From: Sycobia sp. Sy_11
Taxonomy: Eukaryota; Arthropoda; Insecta; Hymenoptera; Epichrysomallidae
Length of the DNA: 64,000 bases
Assembly (NCBI GenBank): GCA_018907035.1
Contig: JACCIC010000167.1
Location: 744,001 to 808,000 of the forward strand
Reading direction: 5' to 3'
Below are positions 10,711 through 21,165 of the stretch, one piece after another; position 1 is the stretch's first letter; every line of letters begins with the position of its first letter. A program made the translations under genes and the position numbers. The notes under the pieces are model-generated. The model did no database searches, was not told where the DNA came from, and saw only the letters and a list, made by a program, of their open reading frames with translations.

Positions 10711-13700
10711 TTAATCTTCCACGGTTTCCGTCACATTCAGTTCTCTGCAATATGCCAGAAGACTGAGTACATCCACATTGAAAAAACTCTCGTGGTCGAG
10801 GTTATCTTCTCCTAGCCACTTTACGCGATATTTCGTTAAGTTAGGGCACGTGCAGAAGAAATGTCTCGGAGTTTCCTCCTCTTTCCCACACCATCTGCAG
10901 AGGTTACTGTGTCCTCTGATCTTGTGTGGAGAACACCGTAAATTGCTGTGTCCTGTTATAAGTTTCAGGATTAGCTTTGCTTCACGTTTATTTAATTTGA
11001 TGATCCCTTGAGCCCATCCGCAGATCTTACTGCCAAGAAGGTCTTTGGACCATCTATGTCTACGTGAGTTTTCCCACGTTTGTTTTACTTTCTCAAGGCT
11101 TTTCTCTATCACATTGCATCCCTCTTGGTAAGGTACAGCGGTATCCCTTACCCGATGGCACCCCGATGAGCATCCTTGTTTTGTCATAATGTCTGCTTTC
11201 ATGTTTCTCTTACGGGCCGATTTTCTCGGTATCCATGTAACACAGACCTTATTTGCCCTGGTCAAATTGTCTAAAGCAATTTTAGCTTCTTTGACCAGTA
11301 GTGACGTAGTGCAGGGTTGATCGAGGGCCTTCAGCATTGCTATGCTGTTTGTGCATATATTTATGCATCTGCCCTGAATTCCCCTTTGCATTAAGCCGTT
11401 TGCACAGGTTTCAATGGCAGCTATTTCTGCCTGAAACACTGTGTTATATTTATTCAGTCTAAAGGCTGAATTTAAACTGCGTTCAAGTCGATATATACCG
11501 AATCCAGTACCGACATCTGTTCTGGATCCTGTTGTGAACCAGATATCACCTCCCAAATTTAGGTCATTATTCCAATCCTCTCTGCTCGGTATCCTGATCT
11601 TATATCGTTGCCCGAAGCAGAGAGTTTTGTTAATACGATCCTGAGGGAGATTAAAAGTTGGACCTCTCAGTATTTCCCTGCAACTGGTAGCATGCCCAGT
11701 GGCGGTGCTATCCCACTGACTGCTGTATATCATTCTATAAGCTGATCTGGCAGCTGTTCTTGTTATTTCCACGTCCAGGCTGTCCAGACCTAGCATCATC
11801 CTGAAAGCTGCAGTAGGGGTACTCTTTTTTAATCCAAATGCTCCCCTTAGCGAGATAGCCTGTATATGATCTAGAATTCTCGCAGAGGATTTATTCTCGA
11901 TCACCTTCCACCACACCAAGGCAGCATAAGTCAGCCCCGGCATCAGTATTGCTTTATATATCTATAAAACTTTCTGCGGTTCAAGCCCCCAGCCCGTGCC
12001 GATAGCGGACCTACACTGCATCAGTATGTTGATGATCTTTTTACTCTGCATTCGTAGGTGTTGTCCCCACGATAGTTTCTTATCTAGGTATACACCTAGG
12101 TATTTAACTCCTTCCATATACGGTATACCTTGCCCGCGGAAGTATACGCAAGATTTTATTTTGCTCTTGTATTTCCTAGTAAAGGCTACAACTTCGGTCT
12201 TCTATGGATTGATCCTCAGGGATCTCTCTTGACACGACTTATTAACCTTTACCAGAACCTCCTGAAGAATTTCAGGTAATATCTCTTCGTACTTGCCCTG
12301 ACAAGTATTGCGAAATCATCTGCGTATGCGATTGCGAAGATTCTTTCCTCTTCAAGCATACGCAGTAAGACATCAGCTACAAGATTCCACAGGAGAGGTG
12401 AAAGTACCCCTCCTTGTGGACATCCTTCGTTGACTTTACCTCTTACGAATTTACCTTTCCATTCACTATATACCTCTCTATTACTTAAGGAACTCATAAT
12501 CCACCTTTTAATAGAGGGTGTTATTCCCTTAGCATATAGAGCGTTGTCAATGGCAATCCTAGTGGTGCTATTGAAAGCACCTTCTATGTCTACGAAGGCA
12601 CCTATTACAGTTTCCTTCGAGTTCCAAGCCTTCTCAATGTGTTTGACTACTGAGTGGAGAGCTGTCTCAGTGGACTTTCCTGTCGTGTAGGCATGTTGCC
12701 TACTTGAAATTGGGCTATTAATCAACACTGTTTGCCTTATGTGTAAATCTATTACCCTCTCCATCGTTTTTAGCATGAATGACGTCAGATAAATTGGTCT
12801 AAAGTTTTTCGCTGACGAGTAACTACCTCTCCCAGGTTTGGGAATGAAAGAGACACGAGATGTCTTCCATACCTCTGGTATATACCTAGTTGCGATACTG
12901 CCTCTGTAAATTCCCGTAATAAGTTTTAAAATATTTTCACACCCCATCTGTAACATCTTAGGGAAGATGCCATCAGGTACTGGTGTCTGACACGGTTCGA
13001 AGGAATAAATTGCCCATTTTATTTTCTCCGTTTTCCAATCCGCACCTACCAGCCGTTCCGTGATGGTGTGGTATGTTTCATTTTTGCAGTTCCTGATGAA
13101 GTCAGGAAAGTTAGCCTTCAGAAGTAGTTCAAGTGTGCCCTCTTATTTACATAACTACCTGCTGCATCTCGTAGATTTTGCAGTCGATAGTTATTATCCT
13201 TTGTTAGGATTTTGGCCAACTTGGCCACATCAGACAGGTTCTTCGTCCCTGAACAGAAATTCCTCCATGCTTCTCTTTTAGCAATGTTTAGTTCTCTTTT
13301 GAAATCGCTCATTGTTTTCTTATATATGGACCATCCCTTAGAGTTTTTCCTCTTTTTCGCCCTATTGAAGGTCTTGCGTGCCCTTTTTCTCAGCGCCTCT
13401 AGTTTCCCATTCCACCAGTATGCGCTGTTAGGTTTCCTAGCAGGTTTCAATGGACAGTTGTTTTCGTAGGCTCTGGTAATCGCTGTCTGGACTTTACATA
13501 ATAAGTGTTACATAATAAACATAACAGTGCTTTCACGAAGTTCATCTTATAATAGTTCCCAATCTGTATCTGTTCCATCCATGTATAATACTCCTTACTT
13601 TAACAGATGATACAGCGAGGTCGAGGACCTTATTTCTGCTAGCTGTTATAAAAGTGGGTTCATTTCCTCGGTTGACTATATCTAAATGACTTCCGATTAG

Positions 13701-14192
13701 GTACTTCAGTAATGTCTCTCCTCTGGCGTTGATATCGGTGCTACCCCATGTCACATGATGTGTATTAGCGTCACAACCAATGATCAAGTCGAGATTCGAA
13801 CGTTTGCTGAACTCAACCGCCTTTCTCATGCTGGGGATAGGTATATCCTCATCGTGTGCAAGGTAGACTGAGCAAACTATGATACTTCGCACATGTCGGT
13901 CTTTGCTTTCGATTTCTATTTTGATGGTTGTGCAGTCCCTGCAGCTCAGCTCCTGTAACAGAAAACCATTAATTCCCTTGATGAAAATGCAAGCTCTCGC
14001 GTTTCCATCTCTGGACCCCACAAAAAGTTCCCCTTTCGCGTTAATACCCCTAATACGTTCCCTCCAAATCCAGGGTTCCTGTATTAGGGCTATGTGTATA
14101 TGCACCTTTCCCAAGCTTCTCGTTAAGATCGCCGAGGCGCTTTTGGAATGGTGCAAATTAATTTGGGTAAAGCGTATCCCCGAAATAGCCAT
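10711..14192 (-). pseudogene. ORF2 of LOA-like element: EN-RT-RNase H
   Basis: Starts at ATG 14190-14192, a few bases after ORF1 ends. The apurinic-like endonuclease (14192-13542) shows QINLHHSKSAS, LIQEPW and GCDANTHHVTWGS. A linker (13450-13118) follows. RT (12956-12249) contains the FVDIEGAF, GCPQGGVLSPLLW and AYADD blocks; the catalytic YADD lies at about 12315-12326. The 11943-10711 part holds the RT thumb, RNase H (FTTGSRT near 11520, FQAEIAAIE, a mutated CTNS block) and a Cys/His cluster CRWCGKEEETPRHFFCTCP. Two expected RNase H aspartates are replaced (Thr and Asn). Frameshifts separate endonuclease, linker, RT and thumb. Confidence 0.85.
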
Positions 14193-14200
14193 TGAGGATG

Positions 14201-15242
14201 CTATTTCTTAGATACGTTTACCATAGAAGATTCTCCCTTTGCTCGAGCGGTACTTTGCCGAGACAGTACCTTAAAGGTAACCGTGTCAACCCCCACCGAG
14301 AGTTTTAGGTTTCTACTTCGGAGGGCCTCCACTGATGGTTCATCTAGACCAAGAACAAGACTACCGTCGGCAGACTTGTTCATGATCGCCCATCTTGATG
14401 GATCCACTCCTTTGTTCTGTCTTCGGACCAACTTTAGGAAGTCCGGGACAGTTTCTATCTCCGCCGGAATCTTTGTAATTACTTTTGTAATTTTAATTCT
14501 TCCAGAGATACTACTCTGACTGTGAGGTCCGAGTCCCCCAGTTTCAGATTGTCAGCCTCCTTTCTCAGCCAGGTCTCAGAGTCTTTGTCCTCGCAGACAA
14601 AGACCACTGTTCCCCTTCTGGGAAAGGATTCTTTTAACCTCGTTGCGAAATCATCATCATCAATTTCACAGATTTTCTTTACCACTGCTTTTTTCAGTGA
14701 TGTATAGGTTTCTGTAGGTATTTCCCTACCGAGATATTCACCACACGTGAGTGTCACTCTAGGCAGATGAGATGCTGCCCCTGCGTACATGCCTTCCTTG
14801 CATTTTTGTGCGGTTTTTTGAGTCCCTGCTCAATAGACCCAAGGTTGGTTGAGGGCCCCTTCTTATCCGAATCAGTGGCTGGAGCAGTCGAGGTCGACGT
14901 AGTCAGTACGGTTAGTGCCCGTTTCTTTTCTGCCTGCCTCCGCTTTCTCCCCGCCCCTGATCTAGGAACAGGTAGACCCTCTTGTATTGCTTTTTGTTTA
15001 AGGAGTTTCCTCCTTTGTGCTCCACTCAGGTTCCGGTTCATGCCCGCGCCTTCATGTGCACTCTTTTCTCCCCGTTCAGTGGCCTGAACAGGTACTTCCG
15101 AGATGGTTTCTGTCGGCAACAAAGCCCGACTTTCTTCCATTTCGTGCTCCCCCTCTATTTCCATCTCAGTGTTATTAGAATTATCCATTTCTATTCCCAC
15201 GAGTGTTGCGGATATATATAGTCCACCCGGCATGGGCCGCAA
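14201..15242 (-). pseudogene. ORF1 of LOA-like element (nucleic-acid-binding protein)
   Basis: The N-terminal frame (15242-14754) is acidic then Lys/Arg-rich with SGAQRRKLLKQKAIQEG. A second frame (14790-14479) carries HLPRVTLTCGEYL and a domain like DUF4780, and a third (about 14490-14201) continues with QNKGVDPSRWAIMNK and ends in VNVSKK. The three frames line up as one protein broken by two frameshifts near 14780 and 14490. DUF4780-type domains are known from ORF1 of LOA-like elements; RNA binding is the presumed role. Confidence 0.7.
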
Positions 15243-15701
15243 CTACCGGGTAAGGCCTGCAATACGACGGGATTCGGCCTGGTTTCCCGAAGGAACCGTT
15301 TGCCACACATTCACCTTTGTGCCTTTGTGCACGGTATCTAACACTTTGGATTAGGAGTGAAATTAGCAGACCGAGATTCGCCGTTTCTCAGCCGCAGACT
15401 GCTTCTTAGTTACCCGAGGAGCCTTCCCTCTTCCCTGACTCTCACATCCATACATACCACCCGTACTTTCGCAATCATTCTCAGGATACTCGTTTATAGG
15501 GATTCTCACATCAGGTAGTTCGGACAGCCCGTTTATAGGGATCCGAATTCCCGATCCAAATACTCGTGAGCCAGGGAAGAATGCGGAACTCTTCGTGTTG
15601 TACAGATCTAAAAGAATCTGGTACATCCAACAGACGCTCCTTCTTGTTCCCCCGGCTTAAGCCCTCTCACCCTGTCACGGTCATGCAGCCCCTAGAGAGA
15701 G
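15243..15701 (-). promoter_or_regulatory. 5' leader of the LOA-like element
   Basis: Sequence between the ORF1 start and the target duplication. It should hold the internal promoter typical of non-LTR elements. An 87-codon open frame at 15363-15626 (-) is not recognised and is probably incidental or a short upstream frame. Confidence 0.5.
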
Positions 15702-15938
15702 ATGTTTAAATGTTGCTATTATATCATTTTTCATGTCTTCGACACTATTTACATTTCTGCGGATTGCTAAGCCGTAGAATGATGTAAGATTTTTTATAAT
15801 TTTGTCGATTAATTTTCCTCGGCCAACAAGCTTTTTTTCTTTTTTGATATTGCGGAGTCTAGAGCCCATTTGCTTTTCGACAAGGCCGACGCACTTACTT
15901 TTTACAACTGAAAATTCATCACATCTGCTCCAATACAA
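15702..15938 (-). pseudogene. Mutator-like transposase, N-terminal piece, with right TSD copy
   Basis: The - strand reads VEKQMGSRLRNIKKEKK, RGKLIDKIIKNLTSFYGLAIRRN and SVEDMKNDIIATFKH up to the duplication at 15702-15711. These match the segment that precedes CPxGxxSW in insect Mutator-like transposases, so this joins in order with the piece at 10502-9990. The most N-terminal part upstream of 15938 is missing. Confidence 0.75.
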
Positions 15939-16192
15939 TTAAAGGTAGAACCGATGTACACAAAAGGGATTATGAAAGAGGCGTTGACCTGCCTCTAACG
16001 CTCCGTATACCTGCGACGCACGGGCGGTGCGCTCTGAAATGAGTCACGCTCATAGACTGTAGCTCTCATAGGACTTTGAATTTCACTTTGAAACTTTTGC
16101 ACGATATTCTTGAAGGGATAAACGAATTTTTTATGCAAAAAAAATTCGATTTTTTGAAAATTATAAAAGAGTTCCATCTAGGGGGCCCTCCC
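15939..16192. other. short unassigned stretch
   Basis: No recognised motif. A 60-codon - strand frame here has no family resemblance. It probably separates the truncated Mutator relic from the Penelope fragment. Confidence 0.4.
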
Positions 16193-16590
16193 GAATGTGG
16201 ATATTTTGGAACATTGTATTAATAATAAGTATAAAAAGGAGAGTTTTGAAAGTATTCACATTTCCAGGAATCAGAATAATGTGAATTTAATGTTAGAGTC
16301 TAGTAAATTGTACAATGTTTATCATTCCTTATTAAAAAATATTTTTTCATTGGTTTATAGTCTATGGTATTAATAATAAGTATAAAAGGGAAATTTTTGA
16401 AAGTATTCACATTTCCAGGAATCGGAATAATGTGAATTTAATGTTAGAGTCTAGTAAATTGGACAATGTGTATCATTACTTATTAAATTGATCGGTCTTG
16501 AATAGTTTGTGTAGAGGGCGAATTTAGATTTAATTTACTAAATTTCGTAGTGAGGATAAGGTATATATAGATTAGAATATAAGGTTTAGT

Positions 16591-16640
16591 TTAGTCCCTG
16601 ATGAGGAGCCATAGCGAGCTCGAAACGTTGGACAAGTCTT
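16591..16640 (+). ncRNA. hammerhead ribozyme-like motif
   Basis: CTGATGAG (16598-16605) and CGAAAC (16621-16626) are the two invariant core strands of a hammerhead ribozyme. They flank a hairpin with GAGC/GCTC arms (stem II), and GTC follows at about 16635. Hammerheads are established components of Penelope-like terminal repeats. Stems I and III are not obvious by eye, so self-cleavage is inferred. Intact cores also occur at 45143 and 46284; mutated ones at 26531 (-) and 42381 (-). Confidence 0.7.
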
Positions 16641-16647
16641 CAATTAG

Positions 16648-16719
16648 GTAAGGGCGTTGGGGACAGTCAGACTGCACTTTACTAACAAAAATTTTTTTCA
16701 GCTAATATTTTATTTTCAG
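16648..16719 (+). other. candidate 72-bp intron in Penelope terminal repeat
   Basis: TTAG|GTAAGG directly after the hammerhead-like motif gives a strong donor, and TTTTATTTTCAG|A gives a strong acceptor 72 bases later. A short intron is an established feature of Drosophila virilis Penelope. The same donor is conserved in the copies at 45.2 and 46.3 kb. Confidence 0.5.
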
Positions 16720-17099
16720 ATTAGTCTACGGGGGTGACTGTAAATAAGGACAGTCTGACTATCATTATAATTTTTAATTTAATTTTTATTTTTGTTTTTA
16801 TTATTTTTGTGTATTGATGTATTAATGTTAATGTAGATGTGTATTGATGTTGTTACGTATTGTTTTCGATTGATTTGATTGGACTGTAAGACCAATGAAA
16901 AAAAAAATTTATTAATATTTGCATGTAACATATGTGAAAAAAAATTAATAAAACTTCTTTTAATACATATATATTAGTTCTTGACTTTTTGATTGTTTTT
17001 TTTATTTTTTTAATTTCATGAATAGTAACTGAAAAATGTTTGTAAGTTTTTTGAAGAATTTTTCTTTTTTTTTTAATAAACTAACAGTAGCGTTTTTAG

Positions 17100-17515
17100 A
17101 AACTTAAGAAGTTTTCAGAAAATTAAACTTTCTGAAAGATGAAAATTTTTTTTTTTGGAATATTGCGTTGAAGCTTCTTTGAAAAATTTCTGTATGCTTC
17201 ACAGAATGTTTTAAGACAGTTTCTAAGAAGGTATTTTAATCTTCCGAAAATATCACATGAAAGCTTCATGGAAGATTTCACGCAATTTTGTCGGCCACTT
17301 CATGTTTCTCGAAAGATGCCATGGTAGCTTCCTGGATTGTTCCACAAAACTTTCCAGAAGATTGCACGATAACTTCTTAGAAAGTTCCATAAACCGTTAC
17401 TATAAGCTTCCAAGGAAGCTTTCTGTCAGGAAATTTTTTCGGACATTCGATGCTTTCCGGGAGATAACATGATCGCTTTATCTTTCTTCGAATTTTCCAG
17501 AAAACTTTCGGGATT
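17100..17515. repeat. degenerate tandem repeat with GAA/TTC inverted half-sites
   Basis: Imperfect units of roughly 25-40 bases share forms like AGCTTCNTGGAAGATT: GAAGCTTC at 17170, GAAAGCTTCATGGAAGATTT at 17260, GGTAGCTTCCTGGATTGTTC at 17324, GAAAGTTCC at 17380, TCCAAGGAAGCTTTC at 17410. The 71-codon frame across it is a by-product. The GAAnnTTC spacing resembles heat-shock elements, but that is only a resemblance. Confidence 0.55.
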
Positions 17516-18189
17516 CTTTCTTGTTATATGGGAAAGTCTTCGATAAAACTTATATAAGAAAAAAACCAGAAAACAAGTGACCCGAACTGGACCTTGAGGC
17601 CAGCTCGACAGTATTTTGACGGCTCTTGTAGCATACACTTTTCCGTTTGTAGTTTCAATAAAAAGATTCTATACCAACCTTTAAAATTGTCATTTTTTTT
17701 ACGAAACTTAGTTTCTTCGGAATAACTTCCGTCGCAACGTATCAAATTAGGTACAAGTATGTTTATAAACAATGTGTCGCCCTGCAAATCTATGGAGATG
17801 GTCGTCACAGCGAAAATAGAATTTAAAGTTAAGCCTCTAACACATTGAAAAAAAAAACTCATTATAAACGCTAATGATTTTATCCCAATGAAAAATAGCG
17901 AAGAAAAAGTTTACAATTGCAACTAGACCTCTCTTTTTGCAAATTGCTCTCATTTTTAAAATATTCACAGCATACACTATATCTTGTGGCTAAAAATTCG
18001 TCTTAATATTGTGAATGAACCTTTGTCGTTAGGTCATTATTAACACAGATGGCCAACATAAGTAAACAAAGAAAAAACTAAATTCATAATGTATAAAAAA
18101 AAATTAATAATCAGTGAAGAAGATTATAATATACAAGTATGTATATATGTCCCCAATTATGAATTCGTACTTTACGACAAAGTGCTGAC
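17516..18189. other. AT-rich stretch, nothing recognised
   Basis: Short overlapping frames on the - strand (17426-17862) show no family resemblance. No repeat or splice structure was identified. Confidence 0.4.
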
Positions 18190-18366
18190 ATAGGTATCAT
18201 CGAGTGCACCGGTAGCAAGAGAGAGTGAGAGAGTTATATATCTCTCTCTTCCTCTACTCTGTTCCAGATTAGGGTGATAAGGTAGTCATGCAACAGCACC
18301 CTTCAATGACAGAAAACTAAGCGCTGTAAGAGAGCGAGAGAAATATATAATTTTCTCTCCCTCTAG

Positions 18367-18397
<31 letters not shown>

Positions 18398-18510
18398 TAT
18401 AAAGTGAAGTATTAAGCGCTAGGGCAGGTAGGCACAGCGTGATGACAGCGCTGTGAACTAAGAGTGTTCAGGATCACTGGAAGCGATGAGGTAGGGAGTG
18501 GTTCTTCGGG
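18190..18510. repeat. GA/CT-rich stretch with (GA)n and a dispersed repeat
   Basis: Contains several GAGAGA and CTCTCT clusters and a (GA)14 tract at 18370-18397. The following segment (about 18436-18490, ATGACAGCGCTGTGAACTA) recurs with changes at 32641-32695, so it is part of a dispersed repeat, possibly an LTR fragment. Confidence 0.6.
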
Positions 18511-19389
18511 GTGCTACCGCGCCAGTTATTCTACTTCTCTTTATCACAATATGGACATTTAACTATTTAAATGATCTGATTTTGAATTTCGTTGTAGCGC
18601 ATAAAAAACAAATAATAATTTAGCCAATTGTTAGAGTAGTGTGTTGAATATTTAAAGTTAAATATTTTGATAAATTTTTTCTATAAGCAAATAATATATT
18701 AATTTTTGTACGTAACGAATAATGCAGACAATGTCAGGCAGTCTTGTTAACTAAAATATGCAACAGAGAACGTACTCCAAATTTTCAGTTGAATATCTAC
18801 GATTATCAATCTCACACAGCACCAATAAATTTAATTTGTATCTTAATATTATTTTATTTACGCTTACTAACATTCTCTTTAAGTACATTCCTTTCATGAA
18901 TCAATTGTTCATGCTAACATTCCGCCAACACTGTAGGCAAGCTTCTTTAAGTGTTAAGTATTGCTATACCTATTTATAAAAAGTTTATTAACGTATAATA
19001 CTCTTCTCAGATTGTATTCTCGTAACTATCTCGACGAAATAATTCTTTTAAGATTATATTCCAGTTTATCAACCGGATTGAGCATTACTGAATATGATTC
19101 TATGCACCTCAACACTTAAACGCGAAAAACCTTATGTTAATATTTTAAATATAATATATATAAACTCGCCATAGAAAAATATTACACAAATATACAGAAT
19201 GCCCGTCACACAATTTTCCGAGTGGCGTCGTCGAAAATGTTCAAATCGGATGCAGAGTAGATAGAGATTCAAGTGAGAGAAATAGAGCACGATAGAACAA
19301 TAACCGCGCGAAAGCGAAAAATGTTGCCTCTGACTTGAGCCGGTCTCGAAAGGGAGACGGCAGTCTGCACACTCGCCGGGTTCGATTGA
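18511..19389. other. AT-rich stretch upstream of BUD23 exons, nothing recognised
   Basis: I searched for the missing first BUD23 coding exon (expected to encode a PPExFYxxxEARKY-like segment) and did not find it. A short 73-codon frame at 18758-18979 is unremarkable. Confidence 0.4.
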
Positions 19390-19575
19390 GCGGAAAAGTC
19401 CATGACGAGACTTAAAAAGATTTGATAAGTAATTCGATCAGGCCGAAATCCATGGAGGCACTTAAACTAAATTGCCCATTATTGTATTAAACCAAAATCT
19501 ATGACGAGATTTAAAAAAATTATGGTACATTTGTATTGTACTAAGATCCACGGCGGGACAAGTACTTAGATGAAT
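19390..19575. repeat. degenerate tandem repeat, four units of about 50 bp
   Basis: Four related segments start at about 19397 (TCCATGACGAGACTTAAAAA), 19451 (TCCATGGAGGCACTTAAACT), 19498 (TCTATGACGAGATTTAAAAA) and 19547 (TCCACGGCGGGACAAGTACT), spaced 47-54 bases. No coding or promoter role is evident. Confidence 0.6.
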
Positions 19576-20010
19576 GGCAAATTAAGGCTGTACGAGCTGA
19601 ATCGATTGTATAACATTCAGCAAATCGCGTACTGCACTCATGTGTGAGACTTATCAAGATCCGAAGCAGTATGAGCCAGAGTTGGAGTGTCATAGTCGGA
19701 GCAAGGGAAATAAGAACTTGGAATACCGATTATTAATACTTTATAATATTCGTGCACAGCTACTATCAAAGCATGAACTTATTTTATAGTAATTGTTAAC
19801 AATTTTATAAATTTTGGTATATTCACTCTTCTACTCTTAATATTTATCTAATATAAAAAACAACTCTGTAAATTATTAATGACGTCATTTATTTTTAGAC
19901 TGTGTTTGCATAATATAAAAACTTTTTTAAGTTATTTTAAAATATATATTATTATAATTAGGGTATAATAAGTTTAGTACAACATTCATAATTTTTCTTG
20001 TTACTTGCAG

Positions 20011-20189
20011 CTCTAGAATAATAAATATACAAGAACAAATGTGTGATCGAGCCATCGAGCTTTTATTGTTACCTACAAAGAAAAAATATCTTTTATTAGA
20101 TATTGGATGTGGTTCCGGTTTAAGTGGAAATATAATTGAGAAAAAGGGATACCTTTGGATTGGAATTGACATTTCATATTCGATGTTAA
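20011..20189 (+). CDS. BUD23: BUD23 18S rRNA (guanine-N7) methyltransferase, SAM-binding exon
   Basis: The exon follows a TTGCAG acceptor at 20005-20010 and ends at a GTAAGA donor (20190). It encodes 59 codons: a helix with INIQEQMCDRAIELLLLP, the class I methyltransferase motif I (LDIGCGSGLSG) that binds S-adenosylmethionine, and YLWIGIDISYSML, where the acidic residue after the second strand contacts the SAM ribose. Family knowledge: Bud23/WBSCR22 with TRMT112 methylates one guanine of 18S rRNA during small-subunit maturation. Upstream coding (about 30 residues) is not visible in the window. Confidence 0.9.
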
Positions 20190-20249
20190 GTAAGATAATT
20201 ATAATATAATTTTACATTATATTTTTATTTTAACTACTTTAGTTATTTA

Positions 20250-20785
20250 CTAATCCTGCTTCCATGGACTAATATAAATCAAGCTAGTACATATTTTTAT
20301 TGGTCTCACAGTCATTTTCTTCAAGTAATATCGTTTCCCAAGGCGGGTCGCGCATCGTCTAATCGCGATCCAGCGGTTGTTGAGGGACCACCTCCTCTTC
20401 TGTATCCTGGCTTCTATCATTCGATCTTGAAGTGGTTTCAAAGCCACCATGCGGGTTGTTAACGTTCTGTTGATCCATTCCACTGGATTAGCCAGCGGAT
20501 GGTGCAGTTGAGCAAGGGTGTGGAATATATCCGCTTCCACTAAATAAAATCATCAATTAAACGATTTGTAAACTTCGTACCATTATCCGATAGGAAGGCT
20601 TCTGGCACGCCGAATTTGAGTACGATCATCTTCTTGAATTCTTTGAGGATCGTCCTGGCGTTTGCTTTTCGAATGAAGATATCCTCTACCCACCGTGTAA
20701 ACAAATCTTGAAATCCCAGGATATACTCAAATCCATGTCGACTTTTTACAAATGGTCCGGTGATGTCAGTAGCGACCATCATCAT
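20250..20785 (-). pseudogene. Gypsy-type integrase fragment in BUD23 intron
   Basis: The - strand encodes an rve integrase core: VATDITGPF (first catalytic Asp) near 20760, FGVPEAFLSDNGTKF (second Asp) near 20600, and HPLANPVEWINRTL (catalytic Glu) near 20480 after a stop and frame change. The frame fades near 20320. At about 20295-20320 the sequence resembles the Penelope tail (GACTGTGAGACCAATAAAAA), which may be chance. No other retroelement domain is adjacent. Confidence 0.8.
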
Positions 20786-20789
20786 GACT

Positions 20790-21105
20790 AGCGAAATGTC
20801 CAGGATGTTGCAAAGTTCTTTGGGGAGAAGTCAATTTCAAGAGCAAGTGTTTTTGATTGGCACAAATTGTTCAAAAAACGTCGAGAATGCATTCAAGATG
20901 ACGACATCAAAGATGGGCTACACGTCGAAAAAAATCAAAGAATTGGTTCTGCAAAATCACGGTTAACTACTCGAGTGCTTGCTGATATTGTTAGAATTTC
21001 AAATAGGTCAGTCAACCCCATTCTGAAAGACATTTTGTGCTTGAAAAGAGTGAAATTTCGATGGGTGCAAAAAACACTCAATTTTTTGGAAAAACAGCGA
21101 TGTAT
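20790..21105 (+). pseudogene. mariner transposase N-terminal fragment
   Basis: The + strand reads the paired-like DNA-binding region: KSISRASVFDWHKLF, RECIQDDD, LTTRVLADIVRISNRSV and LKRVKFRWVQKTL. It stops at the (TA)n tract. The catalytic half is absent. Confidence 0.7.
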
Positions 21106-21107
21106 GT

Positions 21108-21111
<4 letters not shown>

Positions 21112-21160
<49 letters not shown>
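21112..21160. repeat. (TA)n microsatellite
   Basis: About 24 TA units directly truncating the mariner fragment. Confidence 0.95.

Positions 21161-21165
<5 letters not shown>

Larger units (their letters stand above)
10513..15701 (-). mobile_element. near full-length LOA-like non-LTR retrotransposon
   Basis: A 5.19-kb insertion bounded by ATGTTTAAAT duplications. On the - strand it has a 5' leader (about 15243-15701), ORF1 (14201-15242), ORF2 (10711-14192), a 3' UTR and a roughly 13-base poly(A) tail (T-run 10512-10524 on +). ORF2 order is endonuclease, reverse transcriptase, RNase H, Cys-rich tail. An RNase H domain plus the GCPQGGVLSPLLW block in RT point to the LOA/I group rather than R1 or Jockey; the exact clade is inference. 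Several frameshifts and an RNase H active-site change make it inactive, though both ends are preserved. Confidence 0.85.
16193..16930 (+). mobile_element. Penelope-like element, 3' fragment with terminal repeat
   Basis: Begins with the last codons of the GIY-YIG protein (NVDILEHCINN) and its trailing frame (FESIHISRNQNNVNLML). The trailing part is then repeated (16222-16345 and 16366-16484). Next come a leader, a hammerhead-like motif at 16591-16640, an intron-like stretch, the palindromic GGACAGTCTGACT motif, an AT-rich tract and the shared tail GATTGGACTGTAAGACCAAT near 16875. RT and most of the endonuclease are absent. Confidence 0.8.

Noticed and set aside
12430..15354. Several + strand frames opposite the LOA-like element
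   Set aside because: Antisense shadows of ORF1 and ORF2; the - strand carries the EN, RT and RNase H motifs.
17257..17472. 71-codon + strand frame
   Set aside because: Its repetitive protein sequence is a direct product of the degenerate repeat.
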